DNA of 64,000 nucleotides from Bradyrhizobium sp. Arg816 (GCF_029989365.1 NZ_JAPRAQ010000008.1:248001-312000); one strand, 5' to 3'; counted from the first letter of the stretch, positions 8,478 to 17,130 are shown. Made by a program: numbers and translations. Notes: generated from the letters alone by a model not told the origin.

Positions 8478-9692
8478 CTAACCCAGAGTCTCGACCAGGC
8501 GGTGCAGCGCCTGCGCCGTGGTCTCGCCATCCTGCACCAGCGCAAGGCGAATGAAACCTGCGCCCGGATTGAAGCCGTCGGGCTGGAGCCGCGCCAGATA
8601 ACTGCCGGGCACCACGCGTACGCCTGCTTCCTTGAAGAGCCTGAGCGTGATCGACACGTCGTCGCCGAGCGCGGACGTGTTGAGCCAGACGCAGAAGCCG
8701 GCGTCAGGCCGGCGATAGCCGTAACGATCGCCGATGATCTGGTCGGCGAGATCGAACTTGATCCGGTAGAGCCTGCGGTTCTCCTCGACATGCGCCTCGT
8801 CGCCGTAGGCAACGGTCGCGACATGCTGGAGCGGCACCGGCACCTGCGGCGCCGCGATGTTGCGCAGCTCGAGGAACATGCCGATGAATCGTTTGTCGCC
8901 GGCGGCGAAACCGACGCGCAAACCCGGCAGGTTGGAGCGCTTCGACAGCGACTGGAACGCAACCACGCGGGTGAAGTCAGGGCCGGCGCATTCGAGCGCG
9001 CTGCCCGGGGCCTCGCGGGTGTAGATCTCGGAATAGCACTCGTCGCTGAGGATCACGAAGCCGTAGCGGTCGGCGAGCTGCTTCAACCGCCTGAAATAGT
9101 CGGGCTTGGCGACCGAGCCCTGCGGATTGGCCGGCGAGGCCAGATAGAACGCCACCGTGCGCGCCAGCGTCGCTTCGTCGATGGCATCGAGATCGGGCAG
9201 AAAGCCGTTTTCGACGGTGGTCGGCAGATAGACCGGCTCGCAGGCCGCGGCGCGGGCGCCGGCGCCATAGACCGGATAGAACGGGTTCGGCATCAGGATC
9301 GCGGGTTTGCCGGGGCGCGGGCCGACATAGCGCGCGGCCGCGATCGCGGCGAGGAACAGCCCCTCGCGGCTGCCATTGAGGACGAGAATCTCGTTCTCGG
9401 GGTCGAGCGGCCGCGGCAGCTTGAAGCGCGACGACAGCCAGGCGCCGGCTGCCTTGCGGAACGGGTCGGTGCCCTTGTTCGCGGGGTAACGGCCGAAATC
9501 GGCGATGTGCTTGGCCAGCACCGGGCCGACGAAATCAGGCACGGGATGCTGGGGCTCGCCGACTGCAAGCGTAATCAAGGGCTTACCCGGCTGATGGGGT
9601 GCCAGCAGCTCGTTCAGCCGGACGAAGGGCGAGCGTTCGCTATCGGAGCTTCCACTGTCCTGCGGCGCACGGGATGAAGCGGTTATAGCCAT
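8478..9692 (-). CDS. PLP-dependent aminotransferase, probable succinyldiaminopimelate transaminase
   Basis: 404 residues from the ATG at 9692; an in-frame start at 9731 would add 13 residues. A fold-type I aminotransferase: GEPQHPVPDFV near the N-terminus, NGSREGLFLA for cofactor binding, ASPANPQG, LSDECYSEIY with the pyridine-nitrogen Asp, and SLSKRSNLPGLRVGF carrying the Schiff-base lysine near residue 250. The sequence resembles the alphaproteobacterial DapC/ArgD-like group that makes N-succinyl-LL-diaminopimelate for lysine and peptidoglycan. The assignment of substrate is by family resemblance only. Context with ftsK and lolA fits an envelope role. Confidence 0.85.
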   Translation of the reverse strand: MAITASSRAPQDSGSSDSERSPFVRLNELLAPHQPGKPLITLAVGEPQHPVPDFVGPVLAKHIADFGRYPANKGTDPFRKAAGAWLSSRFKLPRPLDPENEILVLNGSREGLFLAAIAAARYVGPRPGKPAILMPNPFYPVYGAGARAAACEPVYLPTTVENGFLPDLDAIDEATLARTVAFYLASPANPQGSVAKPDYFRRLKQLADRYGFVILSDECYSEIYTREAPGSALECAGPDFTRVVAFQSLSKRSNLPGLRVGFAAGDKRFIGMFLELRNIAAPQVPVPLQHVATVAYGDEAHVEENRRLYRIKFDLADQIIGDRYGYRRPDAGFCVWLNTSALGDDVSITLRLFKEAGVRVVPGSYLARLQPDGFNPGAGFIRLALVQDGETTAQALHRLVETLG

Positions 9693-10051
9693 TCTGGACG
9701 CCAGCACTCTTGGAACAGCCGGTCGCACCAAGGCGCCGGCGGGAAGCGGTTCAGTTCACCATAGATAGGGCGAGGTTAAGACGCGATTAACCATCGGCTT
9801 TCCGCGCCATCAAGAGTCATTTCCGTGACCCAGATTTGAGGTCCGGCCCGTCCGGAGGAGGAAAATGAGGTCGGATACGACGGATACGGGGCGGGCCCGG
9901 GTCCCGTCATGGCCGGGCTTGTCCCGGCCATCCACGGCCTTCCTGGCACGCCCAAGAACGTGGATGCCCGGGCCTTCGCCTCGCCGAAGCGGGCTTCGGC
10001 CGCGCAGGCGGGACGAGCCCGGGCATGACGAGTCTCTCGGGATGGGCGCGC
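9693..10051. other. Intergenic region carrying a family D palindromic repeat (about 9903-10030)
   Basis: No gene is supported here. Bases about 9903-10030 hold complementary segments of the kind CCGTCATGGCCGGGCTTGTC and GACGAGCCCGGGCATGACG, a dispersed element also seen at 26887-26995. The first 200 bases, upstream of the aminotransferase start, show no convincing promoter that I can name. Confidence 0.7.
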
Positions 10052-10456
10052 TCAATGCCCCGGCAGCTTCTCGAACCTCGCCATGCCCGCGGGGATCGCA
10101 TGAAACTCCTGCTTGTCGCAGGTGTAGATCGCCATCTGCGGATGGAACTGCTTTGGCTCGTCCAGGGTGCCGACCTTCAGGATCGCCGCGGGCAGTCCCG
10201 GAACCTTGGTCACCAGATGGGTGCCGCATTCGGCGCAGAATTCGCGCGTGACGGCGCGTTCGAGGTCCTTGCGCGTGAACTGCTTGGGCTGCCCGGTGAT
10301 GTAGCTGAAGCCGGCCACCGGCATCGCGATGAAGGTGTTGGGCGCGCCGCCCGAGATGTACTGGCACTCGCGGCAATGACACTGGGCCTGCATCATCGGA
10401 TCGCCCTCGGCCACGTAGCGCACTTCGCCGCAATAACATCCGCCTTCCAAACGCAT
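10052..10456 (-). CDS. GFA/CENP-V family zinc-binding protein
   Basis: 134 residues from the ATG at 10456, chosen because MRLEGGCYCGEVRY is the usual family start; an upstream in-frame start at 10507 is unlikely. It has the Cys pattern of the glutathione-dependent formaldehyde-activating (GFA) fold: CYCG, CHCREC and CAECGTH bind one or two zinc ions. Members may form or use S-hydroxymethyl-glutathione, but most are uncharacterised and formaldehyde activity is not implied. It is a single gene lying downstream of the amtB terminator. Confidence 0.88.
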   Translation of the reverse strand: MRLEGGCYCGEVRYVAEGDPMMQAQCHCRECQYISGGAPNTFIAMPVAGFSYITGQPKQFTRKDLERAVTREFCAECGTHLVTKVPGLPAAILKVGTLDEPKQFHPQMAIYTCDKQEFHAIPAGMARFEKLPGH

Positions 10457-10544
10457 GACGACCTCCCGATTTGTTTTTCGTTGTGGTCGATATTTCTGCG
10501 CCGGCAATCTGGAATGGCAATCTTTTTCTTTGTCGCGCAGAACA

Positions 10545-10590
10545 AAAGACGGCCAAAAGAAAGGGGCTCCAACTTGCGCTGGAGCCCCTC
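10545..10590 (-). terminator. Rho-independent terminator downstream of amtB
   Basis: An 8-bp perfect stem (10563-10570 with 10581-10588, GGGGCTCC/GGAGCCCC) with a ten-base loop. On the minus strand it is followed by a T-rich run. It lies about 85 bases past the amtB stop and in front of the GFA gene start. Confidence 0.8.
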
Positions 10591-10671
10591 AACAGTCTGG
10601 GCATTGCCGGGTATGTGCCCAAACCGTAGTTGTGGACGCGATCCCCGAGGAGATCGCGTCCGGGAGGAGAG

Positions 10672-12120
10672 TTACATGTTGTAGGCGCGCTCGGTGTGCT
10701 CGGTGATGTCGAGGCCTTCACGCTCGGTCTCGACATTGGCGCGGAGGCCAACGATCACATCGACGACCTTGTAGAGGATCGCCGAACCGATGCCCGACCA
10801 CACCAGCGTGGTGCAGACGCCCCAGAGCTGGGAGGTCATCTGCGCCGCGAAGTCGTAATCGGCAACCTTCGGCGGGATCGCGGTGTAGTCGATGATGCCC
10901 GCACCACCCAGCGCCGGATTGACGAGGATGCCGGTGCCGAGGGCGCCGACGATGCCGCCGATGCAGTGCACGCCGAACACATCGAGGCTGTCATCGTAGC
11001 CGAGCGCGTTCTTCACCACGGTGCAGAAGAACAGGCAGACCACGCCGACCACGAGGCCGAGGACGATCGCACCCATCACGCCGGCGAAGCCGGCGGCAGG
11101 CGTGACGGCCACGAGGCCCGCGACAGCGCCGGAGATGACGCCGAGCACCGACGGGTGACCCTTCACGATCCACTCCGCGAACATCCACGACAGCGCGGCG
11201 GCCGCGGTGGCGACGAAGGAGTTGGTCATGGCGAGGGCAGCGCCGCCGTTGGCTTCGAGGTTGGAGCCGGCGTTGAAGCCGAACCAGCCGACCCAGAGCA
11301 GCGAGGCGCCGATCATCGACATGGTCAGCGAGTGCGGGGCCATCAGCTCCTTGCCGTAGCCGACGCGCTTGCCGATCAGCAGAGCGCCGACGAGACCTGC
11401 GATGCCGGCGTTGATGTGCACCACGGTGCCGCCGGCGAAGTCGATCGCGCCCTTCTTGAAGATCCAGCCGGCGTCGGCGTTGATCTCGTCGAGCTTGGCC
11501 TGCGCCGCGGTCTTCGCAGCCGCATCAGTAGCAGCAGCAAGTGCCTTGGCAGCGTCCTGGATCATGTCCGGGCCGGGCCAGTACCAGACCATGTGCGCGA
11601 TCGGGAAGTAGATCAGCGTGACCCAGAGCGGGATGAACAGAGCGATCGCCGCGAACTTCATGCGCTCGGCGAAGGCGCCGACGATGAGGGCGGGCGTGAT
11701 CGCCGCGAAGGTCATCTGGAAGCACATATAGATGAGCTCCGAGATGTTGGCGTCGACCGAGAAGGTCGCGGCCTTCGAGTCGGTGGTGACGCCCATCATG
11801 AAGGCCTTGGAGAAGCCGCCGATGAAGTCGGAGCCGCCGGTGAAGGCGAGGCTGTAGCCGTATACGGCCCAGATCACGGTGACGACGCAGACGGTGTAGA
11901 ACACCTGCATCAGCACCGAGAGCATGTTTTTAGAACGGACGAGACCGCCGTAGAACAGCGCGAGGCCGGGGATCGTCATCAACAGCACGAGCACTGTCGA
12001 TGTCAGCATCCAGGCGTTGTCTCCCTTGTTGACCGTTGGCTCGGCATAGGCCGCGGTCGCAGCGAACATGCCGACTGCGAGAGCCGCCAATCCCGCGCCA
12101 TAGGGACGCTTAAACGTCAT
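10672..12120 (-). CDS. amtB: Ammonium transporter AmtB, copy 1
   Basis: 482 residues from the ATG at 12120, which has AGGAG at ideal spacing. A cleavable signal-like N-terminus (ending AAYAEP) precedes an 11-helix Amt/Rh channel. The conserved twin histidines are in FAGGTVVHINAG and DVFGVHCIGG, and the ammonium-site region in FQMTFAAITPALI is intact. An Ala-rich insertion (KALAAATDAAAKTAAQAK) lies in a loop before the first channel histidine, as in some alphaproteobacterial Amt proteins. It is 37 bases behind glnK, forming the classic glnK-amtB unit in which GlnK plugs the channel when nitrogen is plentiful. Confidence 0.96.
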   Translation of the reverse strand: MTFKRPYGAGLAALAVGMFAATAAYAEPTVNKGDNAWMLTSTVLVLLMTIPGLALFYGGLVRSKNMLSVLMQVFYTVCVVTVIWAVYGYSLAFTGGSDFIGGFSKAFMMGVTTDSKAATFSVDANISELIYMCFQMTFAAITPALIVGAFAERMKFAAIALFIPLWVTLIYFPIAHMVWYWPGPDMIQDAAKALAAATDAAAKTAAQAKLDEINADAGWIFKKGAIDFAGGTVVHINAGIAGLVGALLIGKRVGYGKELMAPHSLTMSMIGASLLWVGWFGFNAGSNLEANGGAALAMTNSFVATAAAALSWMFAEWIVKGHPSVLGVISGAVAGLVAVTPAAGFAGVMGAIVLGLVVGVVCLFFCTVVKNALGYDDSLDVFGVHCIGGIVGALGTGILVNPALGGAGIIDYTAIPPKVADYDFAAQMTSQLWGVCTTLVWSGIGSAILYKVVDVIVGLRANVETEREGLDITEHTERAYNM

Positions 12121-12157
12121 TTTATTCACTCCTGATTGGTAAAGGTTGAGCGCGAAA

Positions 12158-12496
12158 TCAAAGGGCCGCGGCATCGGCCTCGCCGGTGCGGATGCGAACC
12201 GCATGGTCGAGGTTGATGACGAAGATCTTGCCGTCGCCGATCTGTCCGGTTTTCGCGGCGGACGTGATGGCGTCGATTGTCTTGTCGACCTGGTCGGAGG
12301 CGACAGCGACTTCGATCTTGATCTTGGGCAGGAAGCTCACGGCATATTCAGCACCGCGATAGATTTCCGTATGGCCTTTCTGGCGGCCATATCCCTTGAC
12401 TTCCGTCACCGTGAGACCGTGAACGCCGATGGCGGTCAGGGCGTCACGGACTTCTTCCAGCTTGAATGGCTTGATAATCGCCATAACAATTTTCAT
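12158..12496 (-). CDS. glnK: P-II nitrogen regulator GlnK, copy 1
   Basis: 112 residues, the exact length of P-II proteins, from the ATG at 12496 (MKIVMAIIKPFKLEEV). The T-loop has the uridylylation tyrosine Y51 in YRGAEY, and the ATP/2-oxoglutarate-binding GYGRQKGHTE and TGQIGDGKIF motifs are present. It senses 2-oxoglutarate and energy status and controls AmtB and probably GlnE/NtrB. It differs from copy 2 (15634-15972) at about one residue in five. Confidence 0.97.
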   Translation of the reverse strand: MKIVMAIIKPFKLEEVRDALTAIGVHGLTVTEVKGYGRQKGHTEIYRGAEYAVSFLPKIKIEVAVASDQVDKTIDAITSAAKTGQIGDGKIFVINLDHAVRIRTGEADAAAL

Positions 12497-12888
12497 GGGT
12501 CCTATCCCCGCTTGGGCCCGGTCCGGACATGGCCGGGCGTTTCTCGACTGGTTCGCCACGAGGGAGAAGTTCACTACGCGGGCACAGCCAGCACCCTTAG
12601 AATCAAATGCCGTGCCAGATCGGGCGCGTTGCCTAACGGACTATGAAAACGGGTGTTTTCGCGTTTGCCGCGTGTTGCGGTGCAGTGCGCTATTACGTCG
12701 CGCTCAAAACGTGGTCACGCCTGATCAAAAAGCAGGCACGACAGGCTGTCGACACAATTGCTGCTCACGTGTCGGGCAGCAAGAAGGTATTTAATTACAG
12801 AAGAAGCCTGACAAAGGCCCCGCCGCCCTACGAAATATCGAACCGGCCCTCGGCGTGCTCACGGGATGCGCGCAACCGGCCTGGACCG
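12497..12888. other. Intergenic region upstream of glnK copy 1
   Basis: About 390 bases lie between the glnK start and the clpP stop. They hold a sigma-54-like promoter candidate on the minus strand at 12602-12617. Otherwise I see no gene with a convincing ribosome-binding site or coding bias. Confidence 0.6.
12602..12617 (-). promoter_or_regulatory. Candidate sigma-54 promoter for glnK-amtB copy 1
   Basis: Read on the minus strand the sequence is TGGCACGGCATTTGAT: a perfect -24 TGGCAC box, five bases, then TTGAT where the consensus is TTGCA/T. The -24 box is exact but the invariant GC of the -12 box is GA. It would give a leader of roughly 95 bases before glnK. NtrC/sigma-54 control is known for glnK-amtB operons in related bacteria. 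Confidence 0.4.
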
Positions 12889-13491
12889 TCAGGCGGCCTC
12901 GCGCTCCGCAAAGACCCGGTCGATCAACCCCCATTCGACCCCGTGCTGCGCGGTCATGAAGTGGTCGCGGTCCAGGGTCCGTTCCACCTCCGCCTCGGTG
13001 CGCCCGCAATGCTGCGCGTAGAGCCGGGTGATGCGCCGCTTGGTCTCCTGCATTTCGTTGGCATGGATCAGGATGTCGGACGCCTGGCCCTGGAAGCCGC
13101 CGAGCGGCTGATGCACGTGAAGGCTCGCATTGGGCAGCGCGGCGCGGTGACCTGGCTCGCCGGCCATCAGCAGGAACGAGCCCATCGAGCGCGCGGTGCC
13201 CATGCACAGCGTATGAACCGGCGCCTTGATGAACTGCATGGTGTCGTACATGGCGAGACCAGAGGTGACCACGCCGCCATAGGAGTTGATGTAGAGATTG
13301 ATCGGCCTGTTCGGATTCTCCGCCTCCAGGAACAACAATTGCGCGCAGACCAGTCCGGACATCGCATCATTGACCTCGCCGTTGAGGAAGATGATGCGCT
13401 CGCGCAGGAGCCGCGAATAGATGTCGAAGGATCGCTCGCCGCGGGCGGATTGTTCGACAACCATAGGGACGAGCTGAAGCATGTCGCGCAT
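12889..13491 (-). CDS. clpP: ATP-dependent Clp protease proteolytic subunit (orphan ClpP)
   Basis: 200 residues from the ATG at 13491, preceded by GGAGG at good spacing. The serine protease triad is intact at Ser102 (ARSMGS), His127 (HVHQPLGG) and Asp176 (LDRDHF), with the same spacing as in E. coli ClpP. ClpX or ClpA is not adjacent, so this is probably an accessory ClpP rather than the main clpP-clpX locus. The catalytic Ser neighbourhood reads GTARSMGS where the usual form is GQAASMGA. It sits alone on the minus strand, between the two glnK-amtB units. Confidence 0.92.
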   Translation of the reverse strand: MRDMLQLVPMVVEQSARGERSFDIYSRLLRERIIFLNGEVNDAMSGLVCAQLLFLEAENPNRPINLYINSYGGVVTSGLAMYDTMQFIKAPVHTLCMGTARSMGSFLLMAGEPGHRAALPNASLHVHQPLGGFQGQASDILIHANEMQETKRRITRLYAQHCGRTEAEVERTLDRDHFMTAQHGVEWGLIDRVFAEREAA

Positions 13492-13532
13492 TGGCGACCT
13501 CCATGTCTGCAGATGATGAAGTGTTGTTGGTG

Positions 13533-13889
13533 TTAGGCGGCCGCGCGCATCAAGCAGCAATTGCTGTTGGCCGGCTGCGGCAGCTTTATGCCGATATCGC
13601 AGGCTTGCTGGATGATGCGGAAGCGGGTGCCGCCGTCCTCGTTCGGCTCGATCCGGAAGATGACGTGGCTCTCGCGAAACGGCGGCTCTGAATCGCGAAG
13701 CCGGTAGCGCACCTCTTCGCCCGGGATCGATGATTCCGGCTCGGCGCCCGCAAGGTCGCAATCCGGCAGCCAGCGCTCGCGCAAGGCCGGAATGGTCACG
13801 GCGCGCCAGACCTTTGCCGGCGGCGCATCGAAATCATATTCAAGTACCAGGGCTTCGTCGGGACGATCAGGCTTCGCGGCGTCGCTCAT
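13533..13889 (-). CDS. SRPBCC (AHSA1-like) domain protein
   Basis: A 118-residue START/Bet v1-like fold protein. DAPPAKVWRAVTIPALRERW is the typical first helix-strand unit, followed by GEEVRYRLRD and ESHVIFRIEPNEDGGTRFRI strands. It starts 12 bases after the stop of an ArsR-type regulator on the same strand, an arrangement common in rhizobia where the two are regulated together. Binding partner or ligand is unknown. The C-terminus ends in an unusual NSNCCLMRAAA tail. Confidence 0.85.
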   Translation of the reverse strand: MSDAAKPDRPDEALVLEYDFDAPPAKVWRAVTIPALRERWLPDCDLAGAEPESSIPGEEVRYRLRDSEPPFRESHVIFRIEPNEDGGTRFRIIQQACDIGIKLPQPANSNCCLMRAAA

Positions 13890-13901
13890 TGATCCCAGTC
13901 C

Positions 13902-14216
13902 TTATTGATCCATGTCCTTGAGGAGATCGGCGAGTGCTTCCATGCGCTTCGGCCAGTAGGCACGGTAGCGCGCAAGCCAGGCCCCGATGGCCACGATTCC
14001 TTCGGGATCGACTTCGTAATTCACGAAGCGGCCCTGCCGCTGTTCGCGCACGAGGCCTGCCGCACGCAGCACCGAAAGATGCTGCGACATCGCCGGCTGG
14101 CTGATCTCCAAACCGTCGCGCAAAGCGCTGGCATTCAGGCTTCCGCCAGCGAGCTTCTCAAAGACCTTTCGGCGCGTCGGGTCAGCCAGCGCCTTGAAGA
14201 TGTCGGCTTCGATCAT
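13902..14216 (-). CDS. ArsR-family transcriptional regulator
   Basis: A 104-residue winged-helix repressor: DIFKALADPTRRKVFEKL, then ISQPAMSQHLSVLRAAGLV as the recognition helix and the REQRQGRFVNYEVD wing. No metal-binding Cys cluster (such as CVC) is present, so it is of the non-metal ArsR type that controls an adjacent SRPBCC gene. It probably represses its own operon. Confidence 0.92.
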   Translation of the reverse strand: MIEADIFKALADPTRRKVFEKLAGGSLNASALRDGLEISQPAMSQHLSVLRAAGLVREQRQGRFVNYEVDPEGIVAIGAWLARYRAYWPKRMEALADLLKDMDQ

Positions 14217-14258
14217 GCCAACACATAAGCATGTACTTATGTGTCGCGCAAGCCCCGA

Positions 14259-15560
14259 TTACTGAAGCGCTTCCCCGTGCTGCGAAATGTCCAGTCCCTC
14301 CAGCTCGTGCTCACGGGATACGCGCAAGGGCACGAACAGGGCGACCAGCTTCAGCAGAACGAAGCTCACGCCGGCGGCCCAGACGAAGGTGACGGCGACC
14401 CCGTAGAGCTGGATCAGCAATTGCTGCGGATGGCCCTCGACCAGGCCGGCGGTGCCGCCGATCGCGCTGGTCGCGAACACGCCGGCCAGCAGCGTGCCGG
14501 TCAGGCCGCCGATGCCGTGGACGCCGAATACGTCGAGAGAGTCGTCATAGTTGAAGCGGTGCTTGAGCCAGGTGCAGGCCCAGTAGCAGACCGCGCCGGC
14601 GACGATGCCGATGACGATGCCATGCCAGGGCGCGACGAAGCCCGAGGCCGGTGTGATCGTGCCGAGCCCGGCGACAGCGCCGGAGATCATGCCGAGCACC
14701 GAAGGCTTGCGCCGGGTCGACCATTCGATCGCGCCCCAGGTCAGCGCGCCGGAGCAGGCCGCAAGATGCGTCGCGATGATCGCCAGCACCGCGCGCGAAT
14801 TGGCCGCGCCCGCCGAGCCGCCGTTGAAGCCGAACCAGCCGACCCACAATAGGCCGGTGCCCATCACCGCGAGCGACAGATCAAACGGCGACAGATTTTC
14901 GGTGCCGTAGCCGTGGCGGCGGCCCATCACCTTGGCGGCGACGAGGCCGGCGGTGCCGGCCGACAGATGCACGACGAGGCCGCCGGCGAAATCCAGCACG
15001 CCCATGCTGGCGAGGAAGCCGCCGCCCCACACCCAATGCGCCAACGGAATGTAGACGAAGATGAACCAGGCGACCGAGAACACCAGATAGGCGGAGAATC
15101 GCATCCGGTCGGCGACCGAGCCCGCGACCAGCGCCACCGTGATGATGGCAAAGGTCATCTGGTACAGCATGAACAGCGCTTCCGGGATCGTCTTCGCCGC
15201 CGGATTGACGCTGTCCATCGTCATCCCCGCGAGGAACCAGCGGTCGAGCGTGCCGATCCACGGCCCGTCGCCGACGAAGCAGAGCGAATAGCCGAACGCC
15301 ACCCAGAGGATCGAGATCATCGTCACCGCGGCGAGGCTCTGCGCCATGGTGGCGAGCACGTTCTTCTTGCGCACCATGCCGGAATAGAACAGCGCCAGGC
15401 CGGGGATCGTCATCATCAGCACCAGCGCGGTGGCGACGATCATCCAGGCGGTGTCGGCGGTGTTGATCTCGGAGCCCGCGGCCTGCGCAGGCGCGGCAAT
15501 GATCGACATAAATCCGGCCGGCGCAGCCACAACGGCCGCGCGGCGCAACAATCCCGCCAT
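14259..15560 (-). CDS. amtB: Ammonium transporter, copy 2
   Basis: 433 residues from the ATG at 15560, about eight bases after a GGGGGA-type ribosome-binding site. It has an Amt fold with a signal-like N-terminus (ending APAQAAG). The channel histidines lie in FAGGLVVHLSAG and DVFGVHGIGG, and YQMTFAIITVALVAG is conserved. It lacks the Ala-rich loop of copy 1 and is about 50 residues shorter. It is paired with glnK copy 2, 73 bases upstream. Confidence 0.95.
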   Translation of the reverse strand: MAGLLRRAAVVAAPAGFMSIIAAPAQAAGSEINTADTAWMIVATALVLMMTIPGLALFYSGMVRKKNVLATMAQSLAAVTMISILWVAFGYSLCFVGDGPWIGTLDRWFLAGMTMDSVNPAAKTIPEALFMLYQMTFAIITVALVAGSVADRMRFSAYLVFSVAWFIFVYIPLAHWVWGGGFLASMGVLDFAGGLVVHLSAGTAGLVAAKVMGRRHGYGTENLSPFDLSLAVMGTGLLWVGWFGFNGGSAGAANSRAVLAIIATHLAACSGALTWGAIEWSTRRKPSVLGMISGAVAGLGTITPASGFVAPWHGIVIGIVAGAVCYWACTWLKHRFNYDDSLDVFGVHGIGGLTGTLLAGVFATSAIGGTAGLVEGHPQQLLIQLYGVAVTFVWAAGVSFVLLKLVALFVPLRVSREHELEGLDISQHGEALQ

Positions 15561-15633
15561 GTCATTTCCCCCAAGCATAGTGATTGCGTCGCACGCTGTG
15601 GCGTCGTTGCCCGGTGCGATCGAAGAAGTTTTC

Positions 15634-15972
15634 TTAAAGCGCGTCGCTGTCGGTTTCGCCGGTGCGGATGCGCAGCGCGTGGTCGATCGGCGTGACGAAG
15701 ATCTTGCCGTCGCCGATCTGGCCGGTGCGCGCCGTCGCGGTGATCACGGCGACCGCCTTGTCGGCGACGTCGGAGGCGACCGCGATCTCGATCCGCAGCT
15801 TTGGCAGGAAGTTCACGACATACTCCGCGCCGCGATAGATCTCGGTATGACCCTTCTGGCGGCCGTAGCCTTTCACCTCGGTCACGGTCATGCCGTGGAC
15901 ACCGATCGCGGTCAGCGCCTGGCGGACTTCATCGAGCTTGAAGGGTTTGATGATCGCGACGACGAGTTTCAT
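15634..15972 (-). CDS. glnK: P-II nitrogen regulator, copy 2
   Basis: 112 residues with Tyr51 in the T-loop (YRGAEY) and intact GYGRQKGHTE and TGQIGDGKIF nucleotide-binding motifs. It lies upstream of amtB copy 2, so it is best called a GlnK-type rather than a GlnB-type P-II protein. The intergenic DNA before it shows no sigma-54 site with correct spacing that I can see. Confidence 0.96.
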   Translation of the reverse strand: MKLVVAIIKPFKLDEVRQALTAIGVHGMTVTEVKGYGRQKGHTEIYRGAEYVVNFLPKLRIEIAVASDVADKAVAVITATARTGQIGDGKIFVTPIDHALRIRTGETDSDAL

Positions 15973-16210
15973 GGTCAGGCCTATTCCCCGGGGATGCGCC
16001 GCGCCGTATGTCCCCGGCGCCGCGTCAATCTGGCATCTTTCCGGGCAAATGGCATAAAAAACTTGCAGACTGAAGCGGAAAAACGTTTGGCCATGTGAAC
16101 CGCCGCCTCTGTACAGGGCATCCGTTCATCCTTCACAATGCGTTTTTGGCATGGATGCGGTGAACCGAAGCGTCCCGGCCGGTACAAAGTATGTTTGAGG
16201 GGGACGCTTT

Positions 16211-17122
16211 ATGGCGAGTTGGTTCTACGCATCCGAGGGCAAGCAGCAGGGGCCCTATCCGGAAGGGCAATTCCGCGACCTGGTCGCGCAGGGAATTGTG
16301 CGCCCGGATACGCTGGTGTGGTCCGAGGGCATGGCCGGCTGGCAGAAGGCCGCCGAAATCCCCGGCCTGATCGGCGGCGGCGGTGCGCCCCCGATGATGC
16401 CGGCCGGCGGACCGCCGATGATGGGTGGCGGTGGTTACGCTGGCGCCGGCTACGCTGGTGGCGGCGGCGCCAGCGGAGGAGCGCTGGCGGTCGATTTCGG
16501 CATCCTCGAGTTCACCTGGCGCAGCATCGTGATGCTGATCGGCATGTGCTTCATCATCCCGATCCCGTGGGTGTTCGTCTGGTACACGAAATGGATCGTG
16601 TCCTGCGTGAAGGTGCCCGGGCGGCCCAATCTCAGCTTCACCGGCAATGCGATGACGCTGGTGCCCTGGTTCTTCGGATTCATCGTTCTGGCGATCGTGA
16701 TCGGCTTCATCGGCAGTGCGCTGCTGAGCAATCTGCTGTTCATCGCGCAGATCGTGCTCTACTGGCTGCTGATCAAATGGATGGTCGCAAACCTCGCCTC
16801 CAACGAGCAGCCGCTCGGTCTCAGCTTCACCGGCTCGGTCTGGGCCTATATCGGCTGGAACCTGCTGTTCGCGATCTCCGTCATCACCATCATCGGCTGG
16901 GCCTGGGTCGCCGCGGCTCAGATGCGCTGGTTCTGCCGCAGCATCGAAGGTACGCGCCGTGAGATCGTCTTCAAGGGCAGCGGTCTCGGGATTCTCTGGC
17001 GCGGCATCGTCGCCGCGATCCTGTCCAGCTTGATCATCCCGATTCCGTGGGTGTATCGCTGGATCATGAACTGGTTCGCGTCGCAGACCGAGCTCGCTCC
17101 GCGCGGGTCGCTCGGAGCTTGA
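16211..17122 (+). CDS. GYF_2-domain membrane protein with DUF898/YjgN-like C-terminus
   Basis: 303 residues. Residues 1-52 form a GYF_2 (DUF4339) domain (WFYASEGKQQGPYPEGQF, TLVWSEGMAGWQKAAEIPGL), a predicted proline-rich peptide binder. A Gly/Ala/Met-rich linker (about 55-95) is followed by five or so membrane segments. These contain repeated units: IIPIPWVF...YTKWI near 115 and IIPIPWVYRWIMNW near 275, plus LSFTG twice, suggesting internal duplication as in DUF898. Function unknown. A strong AGGGGG precedes the ATG. It converges with tesB across a hairpin. Confidence 0.85.
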   Translation: MASWFYASEGKQQGPYPEGQFRDLVAQGIVRPDTLVWSEGMAGWQKAAEIPGLIGGGGAPPMMPAGGPPMMGGGGYAGAGYAGGGGASGGALAVDFGILEFTWRSIVMLIGMCFIIPIPWVFVWYTKWIVSCVKVPGRPNLSFTGNAMTLVPWFFGFIVLAIVIGFIGSALLSNLLFIAQIVLYWLLIKWMVANLASNEQPLGLSFTGSVWAYIGWNLLFAISVITIIGWAWVAAAQMRWFCRSIEGTRREIVFKGSGLGILWRGIVAAILSSLIIPIPWVYRWIMNWFASQTELAPRGSLGA

Positions 17123-17130
17123 TCGCAAAT

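Noticed and set aside
5994..9677. A 1227-codon open frame on the plus strand opposite ftsK and the aminotransferase gene
   Set aside because: It is a mirror of two clearly conserved genes in high-GC DNA; its translation is rich in Arg/Asp/His/Gly and resembles no protein family.
12643..13536. A plus-strand open frame covering the glnK upstream region and clpP
   Set aside because: Its longer part is antisense to clpP, it has no ribosome-binding site, and the first 80 codons show no family resemblance.
16040..16075. TGGCAT...TTGCA before glnK copy 2, resembling a sigma-54 promoter
   Set aside because: It is on the plus strand, away from glnK, and the distance between GG and GC is 12 bases rather than the required 10.
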